Origin: Actinoplanes subtropicus
Lineage (GTDB): Bacteria > Actinomycetota > Actinomycetes > Mycobacteriales > Micromonosporaceae
DNA length: 64,000 nucleotides
Direction: 5' to 3'
NCBI RefSeq assembly: GCF_000721705.1
Contig: NZ_JOJL01000001.1
Location: 1-64,000, forward strand
How positions within the stretch are numbered: the first letter of the stretch is position 1; the number at the start of each line of letters is the position of its first letter. Positions 43,478-52,529 of this stretch are shown here, piece after piece. The notes under the pieces are model-generated. The model had not been told where the DNA came from, did no database searches, and saw only the letters and a program-made list of their open reading frames with translations. The position numbers were made by a program, and so were the translations under genes.

Positions 43478-46024
43478 GTGGAGAAAAACGCGGATGTCCT
43501 GCTTTCCGACGGCTCGGCCGCGCACCTGCGGCAGATCCGCCCCGACGACGCACCGGCCATTGTGGAGTTCCACTCCCGGATGAGCGAGCGCACGCGCTAC
43601 CTGCGGTATTTCTCGCCCTACCCGCGCATCCCCGAGCGCGACCTCGAGCGGTTCGTCAACGTCGACCACCGCGACCGCGAGGCGTTCATCACGGTCAGCG
43701 GCCCGCGCATCACGGCCGTCGGCCGGTACGAACGCCTCGGCCACGACTCGCCCGAGGCCGAGGTCGCGCTGGTGGTGGAGGACGCGTATCAGGGCCGGGG
43801 CATCGGCTCGGTGCTGCTCGAGCACCTCGCCGACGCGGCCCGGGAAAACGGCATCACCCGCTTCGTCGCCGAGGTGCTGCCGGAGAACGGCGGCATGCTG
43901 CGCGTGTTCAGCGACTTCGGCTATCAGATCCAGCGGCGCTATGCGGATGGCGTGGTGCACCTCGAGTTCCCGATCGAGCCGACCGAGAAATCCCGCGAGG
44001 TGCAGGAATCGCGGGAGCAGCGTACCGAGGCGCGCTCGATCGCCCGGCTGCTCGCGCCCCGGGCGGTGGCGGTCTACGGGGCCAGCGCCAGCGGGCAGGG
44101 CATCGGCGCGGCGATGCTCGGGCACCTGCGCGACGGCGGCTTCACCGGGACGATCGTGCCGGTCCACCGCCGGGCGAAACGGGTGGCCGGCCTCCCGGCG
44201 TACCGGTCGGCCACCGAGGCCGGCGTCGCCGTCGACCTGGCGCTGATCGCGGTCCCGCCCGAGGCGGTGGGCGAGGCGGTCGAGGATGCGGCGGCCAGTG
44301 GGGCGGGCGGCATCGTGGTCGTCTCGGCCGGCTTCGCCGAGGCCGGTGCCGACGGCGCCGCCTCCCAGCGGGCGCTGGTCGAACGCGCGCACGAAGCGGG
44401 GTTGCGCGTGGTGGGGCCGAGCAGCATGGGGATTGCCAATGCCGACCCGGCCGTACGTCTGAATGCCACGCTCGCGCCGTCGCTGCCCGCGGCCGGGCGG
44501 GTCGGGTTCTTCAGCCAGTCCGGTGCCCTCGGCGTGGCCCTGCTCGCCGAGGCCGACCGCCGCGGCCTGGGCCTGTCCAGCTTCGTCTCGGCCGGCAACC
44601 GGGCCGACGTGTCCGGCAACGACCTCCTGCAGTACTGGCAGGACGATCCGGGCACCGACGTGGTGCTGCTCTACCTGGAGACGTTCGGCAACCCGCGCAA
44701 GTTCGCCCGGCTCGCCCGGCGCATGTCCCGGGTCAAACCGGTGGTGGCGGTGGCCTCGGCGACCCGCCCGGCCGGCCTGGCCGGCGACCTGCCGACGCCC
44801 GATGCGAACGCGGTGACCGCCCTGTTCGCCCGGTCCGGCGTGATCCGGGTCGACACGGTGGCGGAGCTGTTCGACGTCGGCCTGCTCCTGGCCCACCAAC
44901 CGCTGCCGGCCGGGCGACGGGTCGCGGTGGTCGGCAACTCGTCGGCGCTGTCCCAGCTGGCGGTGGCGGCCTGCCGCGCGGCCGGGCTGGTGGTGGCCGA
45001 GGGCTATCCGCACGACATCAGCCCGCAGGCCGGCGCGCACGACTTCGCCGACGCGCTGGCCGACGCCGCGGTCGACGAGCGGGCCGACGCGCTGGTCGTC
45101 GTCTTCGCCCCGCCGCTGCCGGGCCAGCTCCCCGACGAGGATGCCGACTTCGCCGCCGCCCTGGCGAGCGTGGCGCTGGCCGGCGAGAAACCGACGGTGG
45201 CCACGTTCCTGCTCGGGAACCTGCCGCCGCGCGTCCCGTCCTACCCGTCGGTGGAGGAGGCGGTGCGCGCCCTGGCCCGGGTAGCGAACTACGCGGACTG
45301 GCTGCGGCGCCCGCCCGGGGTCCTGCCGGTGCTGTCCGATGTGGACCCGTCCGCGGCCGACCTCGACGGCCCGCCCTCGAAGCTGCTCGCCGCGTACGGC
45401 ATCGAGGTGGTGCCGTCCACGCTGGCCGACTCGGTCGAGGCGGCGATCGAGGCGGCCTCGTCGCTGGGCTACCCGGTGGCGCTCAAGGCGGCCGGCGGCG
45501 CGCTGCGGCACCGGATCGACCTGGGTGCGGTGCGGCTGGCGCTGGCCGACGAGGGCGACGTGCGCGCGGCCTATCGCGACCTGTCCACCCTCTTCGGGCC
45601 GGAGGTGCTGGTTCAGACGATGGTCGCGCCCGGCGTGGCCACGGTGATCGAGGTGGTGGAGGACCCGGCATTCGGCCCGGTGGTCGGCTTCGGCCTGGGC
45701 GGCGTCGCCAGCGAGCTGCTCGGCGACCTGGCCTGGCGGGCGGCCCCGCTGACCGACCGCTCGGCCGAGGCCCTGGTCGACGAGCCGCGAGCGGCGCCCC
45801 TGCTGCACGGCTACCGCGGGTCGGCGCCGGTCGACCGTGCGGCCCTGATCGACCTGCTCCTGCGCGTGGGCCGCGTGGCCGACGATCACCCGCGGCTGCG
45901 GTCGATGATGCTGAACCCGATTCTGGCCCGCCCGGACGGCGTCTCGGTCCTGCACGTCGCCACCGAGCTGGGCCCGCCCAACCCCCGGCCGGACACCGGC
46001 CCCCGACGGCTGTACAACGCATGA
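43478..46024 (+). CDS. Protein lysine acetyltransferase (GNAT + NDP-forming acyl-CoA-synthetase domain, Pat-like)
   Basis: 848 residues. N-terminal GNAT domain (about 12-165; acetyl-CoA loop AYQGRGIGSVLLEHL), then a CoA-binding domain (VYGASASGQGIG, about 197), a ligase-CoA domain (VGFFSQSGALGVAL, about 343) and an ATP-grasp domain (about 640-848). The catalytic His motif of true NDP-forming synthetases (SHTGALAG) is absent: the segment reads ASATRPAGLAGDLPTPDANA (about 425-444). So the second part is probably a ligand sensor, as in Salmonella Pat. It acetylates enzymes such as acetyl-CoA synthetase. GTG 43478 follows AGGAG. Confidence 0.88.
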   Translation: MEKNADVLLSDGSAAHLRQIRPDDAPAIVEFHSRMSERTRYLRYFSPYPRIPERDLERFVNVDHRDREAFITVSGPRITAVGRYERLGHDSPEAEVALVVEDAYQGRGIGSVLLEHLADAARENGITRFVAEVLPENGGMLRVFSDFGYQIQRRYADGVVHLEFPIEPTEKSREVQESREQRTEARSIARLLAPRAVAVYGASASGQGIGAAMLGHLRDGGFTGTIVPVHRRAKRVAGLPAYRSATEAGVAVDLALIAVPPEAVGEAVEDAAASGAGGIVVVSAGFAEAGADGAASQRALVERAHEAGLRVVGPSSMGIANADPAVRLNATLAPSLPAAGRVGFFSQSGALGVALLAEADRRGLGLSSFVSAGNRADVSGNDLLQYWQDDPGTDVVLLYLETFGNPRKFARLARRMSRVKPVVAVASATRPAGLAGDLPTPDANAVTALFARSGVIRVDTVAELFDVGLLLAHQPLPAGRRVAVVGNSSALSQLAVAACRAAGLVVAEGYPHDISPQAGAHDFADALADAAVDERADALVVVFAPPLPGQLPDEDADFAAALASVALAGEKPTVATFLLGNLPPRVPSYPSVEEAVRALARVANYADWLRRPPGVLPVLSDVDPSAADLDGPPSKLLAAYGIEVVPSTLADSVEAAIEAASSLGYPVALKAAGGALRHRIDLGAVRLALADEGDVRAAYRDLSTLFGPEVLVQTMVAPGVATVIEVVEDPAFGPVVGFGLGGVASELLGDLAWRAAPLTDRSAEALVDEPRAAPLLHGYRGSAPVDRAALIDLLLRVGRVADDHPRLRSMMLNPILARPDGVSVLHVATELGPPNPRPDTGPRRLYNA

Positions 46025-46199
46025 GTTCCCGGGGTGAGCCCCCACTTCAGCCCGGCGGTCGCGCTGCGGCCCGGTGTTGCAGCTGGCTCGCGGTGCGCGG
46101 CGGGGGCGGAACGCTTTGCGGTTGGCGGCGGGCTCGCCTCGTACGGTATGGGCCTTTTGAAAGAGTGAGTAAGACGAAGCGTAGGCGAAATGGGGTTTT

Positions 46200-46622
46200 A
46201 TGCGGGCCGTGGTGCAGACCGTCAGCCGGGCGAGCGTGACGGTCGACGACGAGGTCGTCGGGAAGATCGGGGAGGGCCTGCTGGTGCTGGTCGGGGTCAC
46301 GCACGACGACACGGTGGCCAAGGCGGCCGAGTTGGCACGCAAGACGTATGAGCTGCGCATTCTTGACGACGAGGCGTCCGCGTCCGACGTCGGGGCGCCG
46401 CTGCTGGTGATCAGCCAGTTCACGCTCTACGGCGACGCGCGGAAGGGGCGGCGACCCACCTGGAGCGCCGCGGCCCCCGCCGAGATCGCCGAACCGCTGG
46501 TCGATGCGTATGTCGAGGCTTTGCGTGCCCGGGGCGCGACCGTGGAAACCGGCAGATTTCGGGCGCACATGCTGGTGGAGAGCGTCAACGTCGGGCCGCG
46601 GACGCTGCTGTTGGAGATCTAG
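46200..46622 (+). CDS. dtd: D-aminoacyl-tRNA deacylase
   Basis: 140 residues. Removes D-amino acids (and Gly from tRNA-Ala) mis-attached to tRNA. Family motifs SQFTLYGD (72-79) and the C-terminal Gly-Pro motif (here NVGP, residues 130-133, normally N-x-GPVT). The cis Gly-Pro is intact; the following Arg-Thr replaces Val-Thr. ATG 46200 is weakly preceded by GGGG. The 3' end overlaps the convergent spo0M gene by 4 nt. Confidence 0.93.
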   Translation: MRAVVQTVSRASVTVDDEVVGKIGEGLLVLVGVTHDDTVAKAAELARKTYELRILDDEASASDVGAPLLVISQFTLYGDARKGRRPTWSAAAPAEIAEPLVDAYVEALRARGATVETGRFRAHMLVESVNVGPRTLLLEI

Positions 46623-47407
46623 AAATACAGGCCGCGTCGCTGGGCGGACTGCCGTAGCCAGTTGTCCAGCTGGCCGGCCCAGTCCACCTCGTCGACGGTC
46701 GGGTAGTCGACGTCGAACTTGCCGAACGCGTCGTGGCCCTCGCCGAACAGCCCGCCGCGCTTGTCGATCTCGAGGATGACCTGGAGGCGCCGCGGCGTGG
46801 CGATGAAGGTCAGCTCCAGCTGGTTGATGCCGCTCGCGTAGGCCGACGGCGGGTAGAACTCGATCTCCTGGTAGAACGGGAGCTGCTGCTCGGCCCCGTA
46901 GACGCGGCCGCGCTCGACATCCGCCCGGCTGAACCGGAAGCCGAGCCGCAGCAGCGCATCGAGGATCCGTTCCTGCGCGGGCAGCGGGTGCACGGCGACC
47001 GCGTCGAGATCCGACTTGTCGACGGCGCGTGCCACCTCGAGTTCGGTGGTCAGGCCCATGGTCATCCCGTGCAGGTGCTGGCCGTAGACCTCGGTGATCG
47101 GCGTCTCCCACGGCACGTCGAAGTGGAACGGCACGTCGTAGTGCGCGTGCGGATCGAGCCGGAACGAGCCGGTCAGCCGCTGCCGCTGGAACTCCTGATC
47201 GGTGTTGTACTCGCTGTCGCCGGTCTCCACCTCGACCCGGGTGATCAAGCCGACGGCGAGATATTCCACGTCGACGGCGTGGTCGCCGCCGACGACGCGC
47301 ACCTGGCCCTCGAGGAAGCCGCCCGGCCGGCAGTTCGGGTCGACCAGCTCCGTCTCTACCGACGGACCACCCACACCCATCGCCTGCAACATTCGCCTGA
47401 AGACCAT
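46619..47407 (-). CDS. Spo0M-family sporulation-control protein
   Basis: 262 residues, arrestin-like beta-sandwich. [19 protein letters not shown] at the start and [20 protein letters not shown] in the middle are typical of Spo0M/SpoOM. In Bacillus it affects sporulation and septum-associated processes; the molecular role is unclear, and it is common in sporulating actinomycetes. ATG 47407 follows GGGAAGG; the 18 upstream codons of the open frame lack a ribosome site. Confidence 0.88.
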   Translation of the reverse strand: MVFRRMLQAMGVGGPSVETELVDPNCRPGGFLEGQVRVVGGDHAVDVEYLAVGLITRVEVETGDSEYNTDQEFQRQRLTGSFRLDPHAHYDVPFHFDVPWETPITEVYGQHLHGMTMGLTTELEVARAVDKSDLDAVAVHPLPAQERILDALLRLGFRFSRADVERGRVYGAEQQLPFYQEIEFYPPSAYASGINQLELTFIATPRRLQVILEIDKRGGLFGEGHDAFGKFDVDYPTVDEVDWAGQLDNWLRQSAQRRGLYF

Positions 47408-47639
47408 GAACCGAACCTTCCCGGACGGCGTTTGAAGGACATTATCGGCGCACCACAACATCCCAGATCCGGCATTCCACCCACATGTCGGCTTGGCGAC
47501 GTCAGGGTTCTCCCTGATTCATGCCACCTGGACGCTTGCCTCACCTCCGCTTAACGCGTCCCGGGCCAAGCTATCGATCACCGGCACGAATGCGGCTGGG
47601 AACGCACGAGACGGTTATCAGCGGGGAGGGGACTGAAAG

Positions 47640-48515
47640 GTGGTCCTGCAGATGAAGGCGTCGGAGTCAGCGGCGGTGGTTACCGCCGACAACATCATGA
47701 CCGACGGTGTCGAGCTCCTGACCGACCTGGACGCGACGGACGAGCGCGGCGTTTCCGCCGACCTGGTGCGGGCCTACTTGAACGGCATCGGGCGGACTCG
47801 CCTGCTGACCGCCGTCGAGGAGGTCGAGCTTTCCAAGCGCATCGAGGCCGGGCTGTACGCGGAGGAGAAGCTGGCCGAGGCCGGCGACGACCTCGCACCG
47901 CTTCTCGAGATCATCGTCGCCGAGGGCAAGGCCGCCAAGAACCACCTGCTCGAGGCCAACCTGCGGCTCGTGGTCAGCATCGCCAAGCGGTACACCGGCC
48001 GAGGGATGGCGTTCCTGGATCTGATCCAGGAGGGCAACCTGGGCCTGATCCGCGCGGTGGAGAAGTTCGACTACACCAAGGGCTACAAATTCTCCACGTA
48101 CGCGACGTGGTGGATCCGGCAGGCGATCACCCGGGCGATGGCCGACCAGGCCCGCACGATCCGCATCCCGTCGTACGACCGCGAGCCGGTCAGCCTGGAC
48201 CAGGCCGTCGGCGAGGACGGCGAGAGCGCGCTCGGCGACTTCGTGGCCGCGGTCGACTCCGGCAACCCGGCCAACAGCATCGGCCAGGGCGAACTCCGCA
48301 ACGAGGTGGAGATCGTGCTGGCTACGCTCTCCGAGCGCGAGTCCGCGGTGATCCGCCTCCGCTTCGGTCTCGACGACGGCCGCCAGCGCACCCTCGACGA
48401 GGTGGGTCGCGAGTTCGGTCTGTCCCGGGAGCGCATCCGCCAGATCGAGAAGGTGACGATGCTCAAGCTGCGGGACCCGGAGCGGGCCTCGCGTCTGGAG
48501 GCGTACGCCGGCTGA
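47640..48515 (+). CDS. Sigma-70 family (group 2, HrdD/SigB-like) RNA polymerase sigma factor lacking region 3
   Basis: 291 residues, about 40 fewer than group 2 relatives. Regions 1.2 (about 40-70) and 2.1-2.4 ([20 protein letters not shown] through [20 protein letters not shown]) are intact. After TIRIP (173-177) the protein jumps straight to [18 protein letters not shown], the region 3.2 'finger', so the helical region 3.0-3.1 is absent. Region 4 is complete ([29 protein letters not shown]). Promoter -10 and -35 contacts should remain; extended -10 contacts should not. GTG 47640 follows GAGGGG; ATG 47652 is an alternative. Confidence 0.88.
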   Translation: MVLQMKASESAAVVTADNIMTDGVELLTDLDATDERGVSADLVRAYLNGIGRTRLLTAVEEVELSKRIEAGLYAEEKLAEAGDDLAPLLEIIVAEGKAAKNHLLEANLRLVVSIAKRYTGRGMAFLDLIQEGNLGLIRAVEKFDYTKGYKFSTYATWWIRQAITRAMADQARTIRIPSYDREPVSLDQAVGEDGESALGDFVAAVDSGNPANSIGQGELRNEVEIVLATLSERESAVIRLRFGLDDGRQRTLDEVGREFGLSRERIRQIEKVTMLKLRDPERASRLEAYAG

Positions 48516-48536
48516 CCCGGTGTTCGCTTGTCAGCC

Positions 48537-48612
48537 TCACGACCGGTTTTGCGTCACGATCGCTTTGCGTCACGATCGCTTTTGCTTCACGACCGGTTCT
48601 ACTTCACGACCG
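48537..48612 (+). repeat. Five iteron-like 16-17-bp direct repeats
   Basis: TCACGAYCG recurs at 48537, 48554, 48570, 48587 and 48604, spaced 17, 16, 17 and 17 bp, with TTTTGC-like linkers. The array lies between two convergent genes, and the last copy supplies the TGA stop (TCA on this strand) of the phosphotransferase gene. Confidence 0.8.
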
Positions 48613-49497
48613 CCGGGTGGGAATTTCTCCCGCCGGGCGGTCGGCGTTTGCGTGTCGTACTCGGGCGGCGGCGGTGTCGAGTGCCCCGATCTCCTCGGGG
48701 GACATCGTCAGCTGGCGGCGGCGCAGGGCTACGGCGTCGTCGAGCAGGCGGGTCGGGTCGCCGGGCGCCAGCTCGAGGAAACGGTCGAGCAGCTCGCCGG
48801 CGGCTGCTCCGAGCGGGTGCTTGATCGAGCCGATGGCGACCTGGGCGAGGATCAGCGCAGTCAGAGCGGTGTCCAGATCCGCCGGACCGTCGCCCGCATT
48901 GCGCCAGTCGATGACCACCGGGCCGCGCTCGGTGAGCAGCACGTTCTCGGGATGCAGGTCGAGGTGCACGATCGTGCTGCCCCCGTGGCCGGACCGTGCT
49001 GGCAGCTCGTGCAGTCGCCGGAGCAGCTCGGCCAGGATGGCGGCGCACTCGGGAAGGGATATCTCGCCGGCCAAGCCCGCCTGTGCCATGGTCGGGCCTC
49101 GCAGTCGCTCGAGGACCATGTCGCTCCCGTTTGCGGCATGCACGGCCGGGACGGGGTAGCCGTGGCCCGCGGCGTGGGCCATGACCTCGGCCTCGTGGGT
49201 CGTGTCGGTCGCGTACCGGTACCGCCGCAGGACGCGGACGTCGTCCAGAAGGAAGACGTCGGCCTCCCGCCCGGCCGCGAACGGGTCACCGCTCGCGGCC
49301 CGTCTTATGGCATCGCCAAGGCAGTCACGACCGTCGGCGGCCGGCGGCATCCCGACGCCGGCGGGTGTTGTGCTATCGCGGCCAGACGTCGTGCCGTTGT
49401 CGCCTGGTGTTGTGCTATCGCGGCCTGGTGTCGTGCCGTCGTCGGCTGGCGTCCTGGTGTCGTCGGTTGGTGGCGCGTTGTCGCCGCCTGCTGCCAC
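48604..49497 (-). CDS. Aminoglycoside phosphotransferase/choline-kinase-fold protein with repetitive N-terminus
   Basis: 297 residues from GTG 49497. The kinase fold starts near residue 55: HLDLHPENVLL (about 174-184) is the catalytic loop and VVIDWRNAGDGPADLD the metal loop. Such enzymes phosphorylate antibiotics or small amines; this substrate is unknown. The first ~50 residues are Asp/Thr/Pro repeats (GRDSTTPG-DNGTTS-GRDSTTP, 42-bp DNA period), unlike the family. An internal ATG at residue 50 could be the real start. It follows the acidic-protein gene by 4 nt. Confidence 0.72.
   Translation of the reverse strand: MAAGGDNAPPTDDTRTPADDGTTPGRDSTTPGDNGTTSGRDSTTPAGVGMPPAADGRDCLGDAIRRAASGDPFAAGREADVFLLDDVRVLRRYRYATDTTHEAEVMAHAAGHGYPVPAVHAANGSDMVLERLRGPTMAQAGLAGEISLPECAAILAELLRRLHELPARSGHGGSTIVHLDLHPENVLLTERGPVVIDWRNAGDGPADLDTALTALILAQVAIGSIKHPLGAAAGELLDRFLELAPGDPTRLLDDAVALRRRQLTMSPEEIGALDTAAARVRHANADRPAGEIPTRRS
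49364..49425. repeat. 20-bp direct repeat with 42-bp period
   Basis: The same 20 bases occur at 49364-49383 and 49406-49425, with degenerate flanking copies. They encode the repeated N-terminus of the phosphotransferase. Confidence 0.7.
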
Positions 49498-49501
49498 GGT
49501 G

Positions 49502-49852
49502 TCAGTCGATCGCGGTGCTGCTGGCGTCGCTCGTGTAGCTGTCGACCGGGGTCTCCAGGGCGCCGGTGGTGGCGTCCCCGGTGGTCGTGTTGGCGACGCC
49601 GGGACCCGAGCGCGGGTGCGTCCGGAAGCTGTTCGGCCCGGCCGTGCCGCCGGTGGTGGTCAGCACGCCGTGCTCGGGGTGGGGGCCGCCGTCCTGCAGT
49701 TGGTCGACGTCGCTGCCCGCGGGAAGCGTGCTGGACAGACCGGGGTCGTCGTCGCCCTTCTCCGGCCGGTAGGTCTCCGGCTCGTCAAAGACCCCCGGAC
49801 CGTAGTCGCTGCCGGCGATCTCCCGCTCGATGCTCTCGTACGAGTCGCTCAC
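49502..49852 (-). CDS. Small acidic, disordered protein
   Basis: 116 residues, not recognised. Starts MSDSYESIEREIAGSDYGPG and is rich in Asp, Gly, Thr, Pro and Ser, with no hydrophobic core; probably disordered and cytoplasmic. GTG 49852 is preceded by GGAGGG (8 nt); the 17 codons above it lack a ribosome site. It lies 4 nt upstream of the phosphotransferase gene, so the pair is likely an operon. Confidence 0.6.
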   Translation of the reverse strand: MSDSYESIEREIAGSDYGPGVFDEPETYRPEKGDDDPGLSSTLPAGSDVDQLQDGGPHPEHGVLTTTGGTAGPNSFRTHPRSGPGVANTTTGDATTGALETPVDSYTSDASSTAID

Positions 49853-49978
49853 TGTCCTGTCCCTCCTACGAACCGGCCACCGGTGGACCGAGGGCCGTGC
49901 CACGCTGCGACGCTATCCGCCCGGAACGGGCGCGTGAACCCGCCAATCAGCATTACCCGCCCCACGACCGCCGTCTCT

Positions 49979-50104
49979 GTGACCCGCGTCGCACGGCGTG
50001 TTCTGTGGCCCGCGTCGCTCGGGCGGGCTGTGTGGCCCGCGTCGCTCGGGCGGGCTGTGTGGCCCGCGTCGCTCGGGCGGGCTGTGTGGCCCGCGTCGCT
50101 CGGC
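49979..50104 (+). repeat. 27-bp tandem repeat array
   Basis: Three identical 27-bp units (50005-50031, 50032-50058, 50059-50085), a fourth cut after 19 bp (50086-50104) and one degenerate unit before (49979-50004). Because the unit is a multiple of three, both strands stay open, but nothing indicates translation. Confidence 0.85.
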
Positions 50105-50140
50105 GTTAGGCGGTTGTCGGCCCCGGGGCATGATGCCGGC

Positions 50141-50212
50141 GTGCCAAAAGCGGTCATCTCCGACCCGGACGGAACCATTTTCGGCACCGAGACGCCCGAG
50201 TTCGTCTCGTGA
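50141..50212 (+). pseudogene. Remnant of a HAD-superfamily phosphatase N-terminus
   Basis: GTG 50141 opens a 23-codon frame reading VISDPDGTIFGTETPEFVS before TGA 50210-50212. HAD phosphatases start with hhFDxDGTLhDTE; here the core D-x-DGT and TE are kept, but the preceding Phe is Ser. The rest of the gene is missing, and the next 2.3 kb is an ABC permease on the other strand. It looks like a beheaded gene left by a rearrangement next to the repeat array. Confidence 0.55.
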
Positions 50213-50216
50213 GCGG

Positions 50217-52529
50217 TCATGACAGCTCCTGGATCGGCTCGAAGCGCGCCAGCCTCGACCACGCCGGCAGCACGGCGGCCGCGAGGGCGAGAAGGAGACA
50301 GGCGGAGACCGCGATCGCCGCGGTCGGCCACGGGATGCTCATCGGCACCGGGTTCCCGGTCTGCTCCCGCAGGCCGGCCGTGCTGCCCCACAGGGCGAGA
50401 ACCGCGGCCACGCCACCGAGCGTCGCACCCACGGCGACGACCACCGCGGACTCGCCGGCGATCGCGAGCAGGACCTGGCGTGGGGTCGCTCCGGCGAGCC
50501 GAAGTAGGCGGTAGTCCGGCGCGCGCCGGGCGGTGGCCATGAACAGCGTGTTGGCGACGGCGAGTGCGCCGTATCCGACGGACACTTCGATCAGGAGCAT
50601 CGTGAAGATCCAGACGAGCCGGTCGTCCTCGGCGTCGGCTTGGCGGGCGTAGGTTTCGACGCCGACGACCCGGGCGCCGAACTCGTTCACCGGGGCCGTC
50701 CCGCCGGGCAGCGGTAGGGCCGTGGCCAGAGCCGATGGGTCGTGCTGCCGAGCCGTAGCGCGGCCGACCACCAGCTCGGCCGGCAGCGCGTTGTCCGCGG
50801 CGACGCCGACAACCCGCAACGGCGTCCCGACTCCGTCGGCGAAGGTCACCTCGATCGTGTCGTCGAGCCCCACCTGCAGTTGTGACGCCCTTGATTCGTT
50901 CACCACCACGGTTTGCGGCGCCGCCAAGGCTGGCGTCACGGCGGGGTCGACGCCGACGGCAGGCACCGCCGTGTCGTTCAGGTAGAGCACGGTGTGCAGC
51001 GGAGCGGTGGGCGCCGCCGCGTCGCTCAGCCCCGGTGTGCCGGCGGGCACCAGCACCGAGCCGGCCCGGGCCGCCTCGACTCGACGGCCCGCGTAGGCAT
51101 CCGCCGAGGTCTGCACGTTGCCGGCGATGAATACCGCGAACGCCACGGTCAGCAGCACCGGCGCAGCGGTCGAGGCGGTCCGCCGGGCACCGGTCAGGGC
51201 GCTCTCCCGCATCACCATGCCGATCGGCCCGCGCGCCGGCCGGAGCAAGGCCCGCACGAGCGGGGGCACCGCTGCCGGCGCGAGAGCGGTCGCGCCGACC
51301 ACCAACGCCATCGCGCCCGCCAGGGCGAACGTGCCGAGATCGGACAGATCGTCGGTCGTCGTGGTGGCCAGGCCCGCGGCCACCCCGGCGGTCGTGAAGA
51401 GCAGGCCCACGATCCAGCGCGACCGGGACATCGGCGTGGTCTCGACCTCCGCCTGCCGCAGTGCCTCCAGCGGCCCCACCTTGGCCGCCCGGCGGGCCGC
51501 GGTCAGCGAGCCGACGACCGCGACGCACGGCCCGGCCAGCAGGCCCGCCGCGACCGGCCAAAGGTGCACGCCGACGGTGAAGGACGCCGGCTCGAACCCC
51601 GTGCCGACCAGAACCCGCCCGACGAGCGGGGCCAGGAGCAGGCCCAGGGTCGTCCCGGCCAGGCCCGCGACGGTGCCGACGCCTGCCGCCTCGCGCATGA
51701 CCGATCGCCGTATCTGGCCAGGAGTGGCGCCGGTGGCGCGTAGCAGCCCGATCTCGCGCCGTCGTTGGTGGACCATGAGAGCCGCGGTCGAAGCGATGAC
51801 GAAGACACAGGCGAACGCCGCCAGGGCCGCCATGGCGCTGAGCACCTGCAGGCCGATCCAGCGGGTGCGGGCGTCGGCCCGTGGCTCGAGATCGCCCAGC
51901 GCGACGCCGTGCAGCACGGTCGCTCCGGCGGCGACCGCGCGGACGCGGGCCACCTCGGGATGGCCGGTGAGCCCGATCATCCGAACGCCGGGGGACAGCC
52001 GGGCAGCAGTCGCGTCCGAAACGTAGAGCCGTTCGGCGTCGATCAGACCGGTGACGGTCCATCGAGCCGGACCGGTCGCGGTCAGGATCGTCACCGTGTC
52101 GCCGACCGGGACACGCCATCGCCGGGAGAGCACGGCCTCGCGGTCGGCTCGCGCGGGCCGACCGGCGACCAGGCGATCGGACGCCAATGTCGCGCTGGCC
52201 CAACCGTGTGCCTCCTCGGCGGCGGGGAGCGGTTTGCCGTCGATCACCGGCTGGGCGTAGAAGCGGCGGTCGGGGATCGCCGCGGTGACACCGGGGATCG
52301 CGGCCAGCCGCGCGGTCAGCGTGATCGCCTCGGTGGAGGACCACGGGCGAGGCTCGGGGAACGGATCGGCCGACGTGGTCACGCCCGGACTTCGCACGGC
52401 CACCGCGATCGCCGCATAACGGTCGGGCAGGCGTGGCTTGGCCGATGCGAGCAGGGTCAACGTGAGTGCGACGACCGCCGTACCGAAAAGGACGGCGACG
52501 AAGGCACCCAGCCGGTCGCGCGTCAGCAT
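50217..52529 (-). CDS. FtsX-like ABC transporter permease (MacB/LolC-type exporter)
   Basis: 770 residues. First membrane helix at about 9-29, a large outer domain, then three helices with the FtsX loop (MVHQRRREIGLLRATGATPG, about 262-281), a central helix region, a second outer domain, and three final helices with ARRAPDYRLLRLAGATPRQV. Such duplicated permeases export lipids or peptides, or drive envelope remodelling rather than import. ATG 52529 overlaps the ATPase stop by 7 nt. The operon is divergent from a NarL-type two-component system, a pairing typical of antibiotic/envelope-stress detoxification. Confidence 0.88.
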   Translation of the reverse strand: MLTRDRLGAFVAVLFGTAVVALTLTLLASAKPRLPDRYAAIAVAVRSPGVTTSADPFPEPRPWSSTEAITLTARLAAIPGVTAAIPDRRFYAQPVIDGKPLPAAEEAHGWASATLASDRLVAGRPARADREAVLSRRWRVPVGDTVTILTATGPARWTVTGLIDAERLYVSDATAARLSPGVRMIGLTGHPEVARVRAVAAGATVLHGVALGDLEPRADARTRWIGLQVLSAMAALAAFACVFVIASTAALMVHQRRREIGLLRATGATPGQIRRSVMREAAGVGTVAGLAGTTLGLLLAPLVGRVLVGTGFEPASFTVGVHLWPVAAGLLAGPCVAVVGSLTAARRAAKVGPLEALRQAEVETTPMSRSRWIVGLLFTTAGVAAGLATTTTDDLSDLGTFALAGAMALVVGATALAPAAVPPLVRALLRPARGPIGMVMRESALTGARRTASTAAPVLLTVAFAVFIAGNVQTSADAYAGRRVEAARAGSVLVPAGTPGLSDAAAPTAPLHTVLYLNDTAVPAVGVDPAVTPALAAPQTVVVNESRASQLQVGLDDTIEVTFADGVGTPLRVVGVAADNALPAELVVGRATARQHDPSALATALPLPGGTAPVNEFGARVVGVETYARQADAEDDRLVWIFTMLLIEVSVGYGALAVANTLFMATARRAPDYRLLRLAGATPRQVLLAIAGESAVVVAVGATLGGVAAVLALWGSTAGLREQTGNPVPMSIPWPTAAIAVSACLLLALAAAVLPAWSRLARFEPIQELS

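Noticed and set aside
46025..46239. Short plus frame between the acetyltransferase gene and dtd
   Set aside because: Arg/Gly-rich, overlaps the dtd start in another frame, no ribosome site.
43034..46423. 1129-codon minus frame opposite acuC and the acetyltransferase gene
   Set aside because: Shadow frame with low-complexity translation; both plus-strand genes have full domain evidence.
50005..50104. 27-bp repeats as a CRISPR array
   Set aside because: The units are directly joined with no variable spacers, are not 24-40-bp repeats separated by unique sequence, and no cas gene is present.
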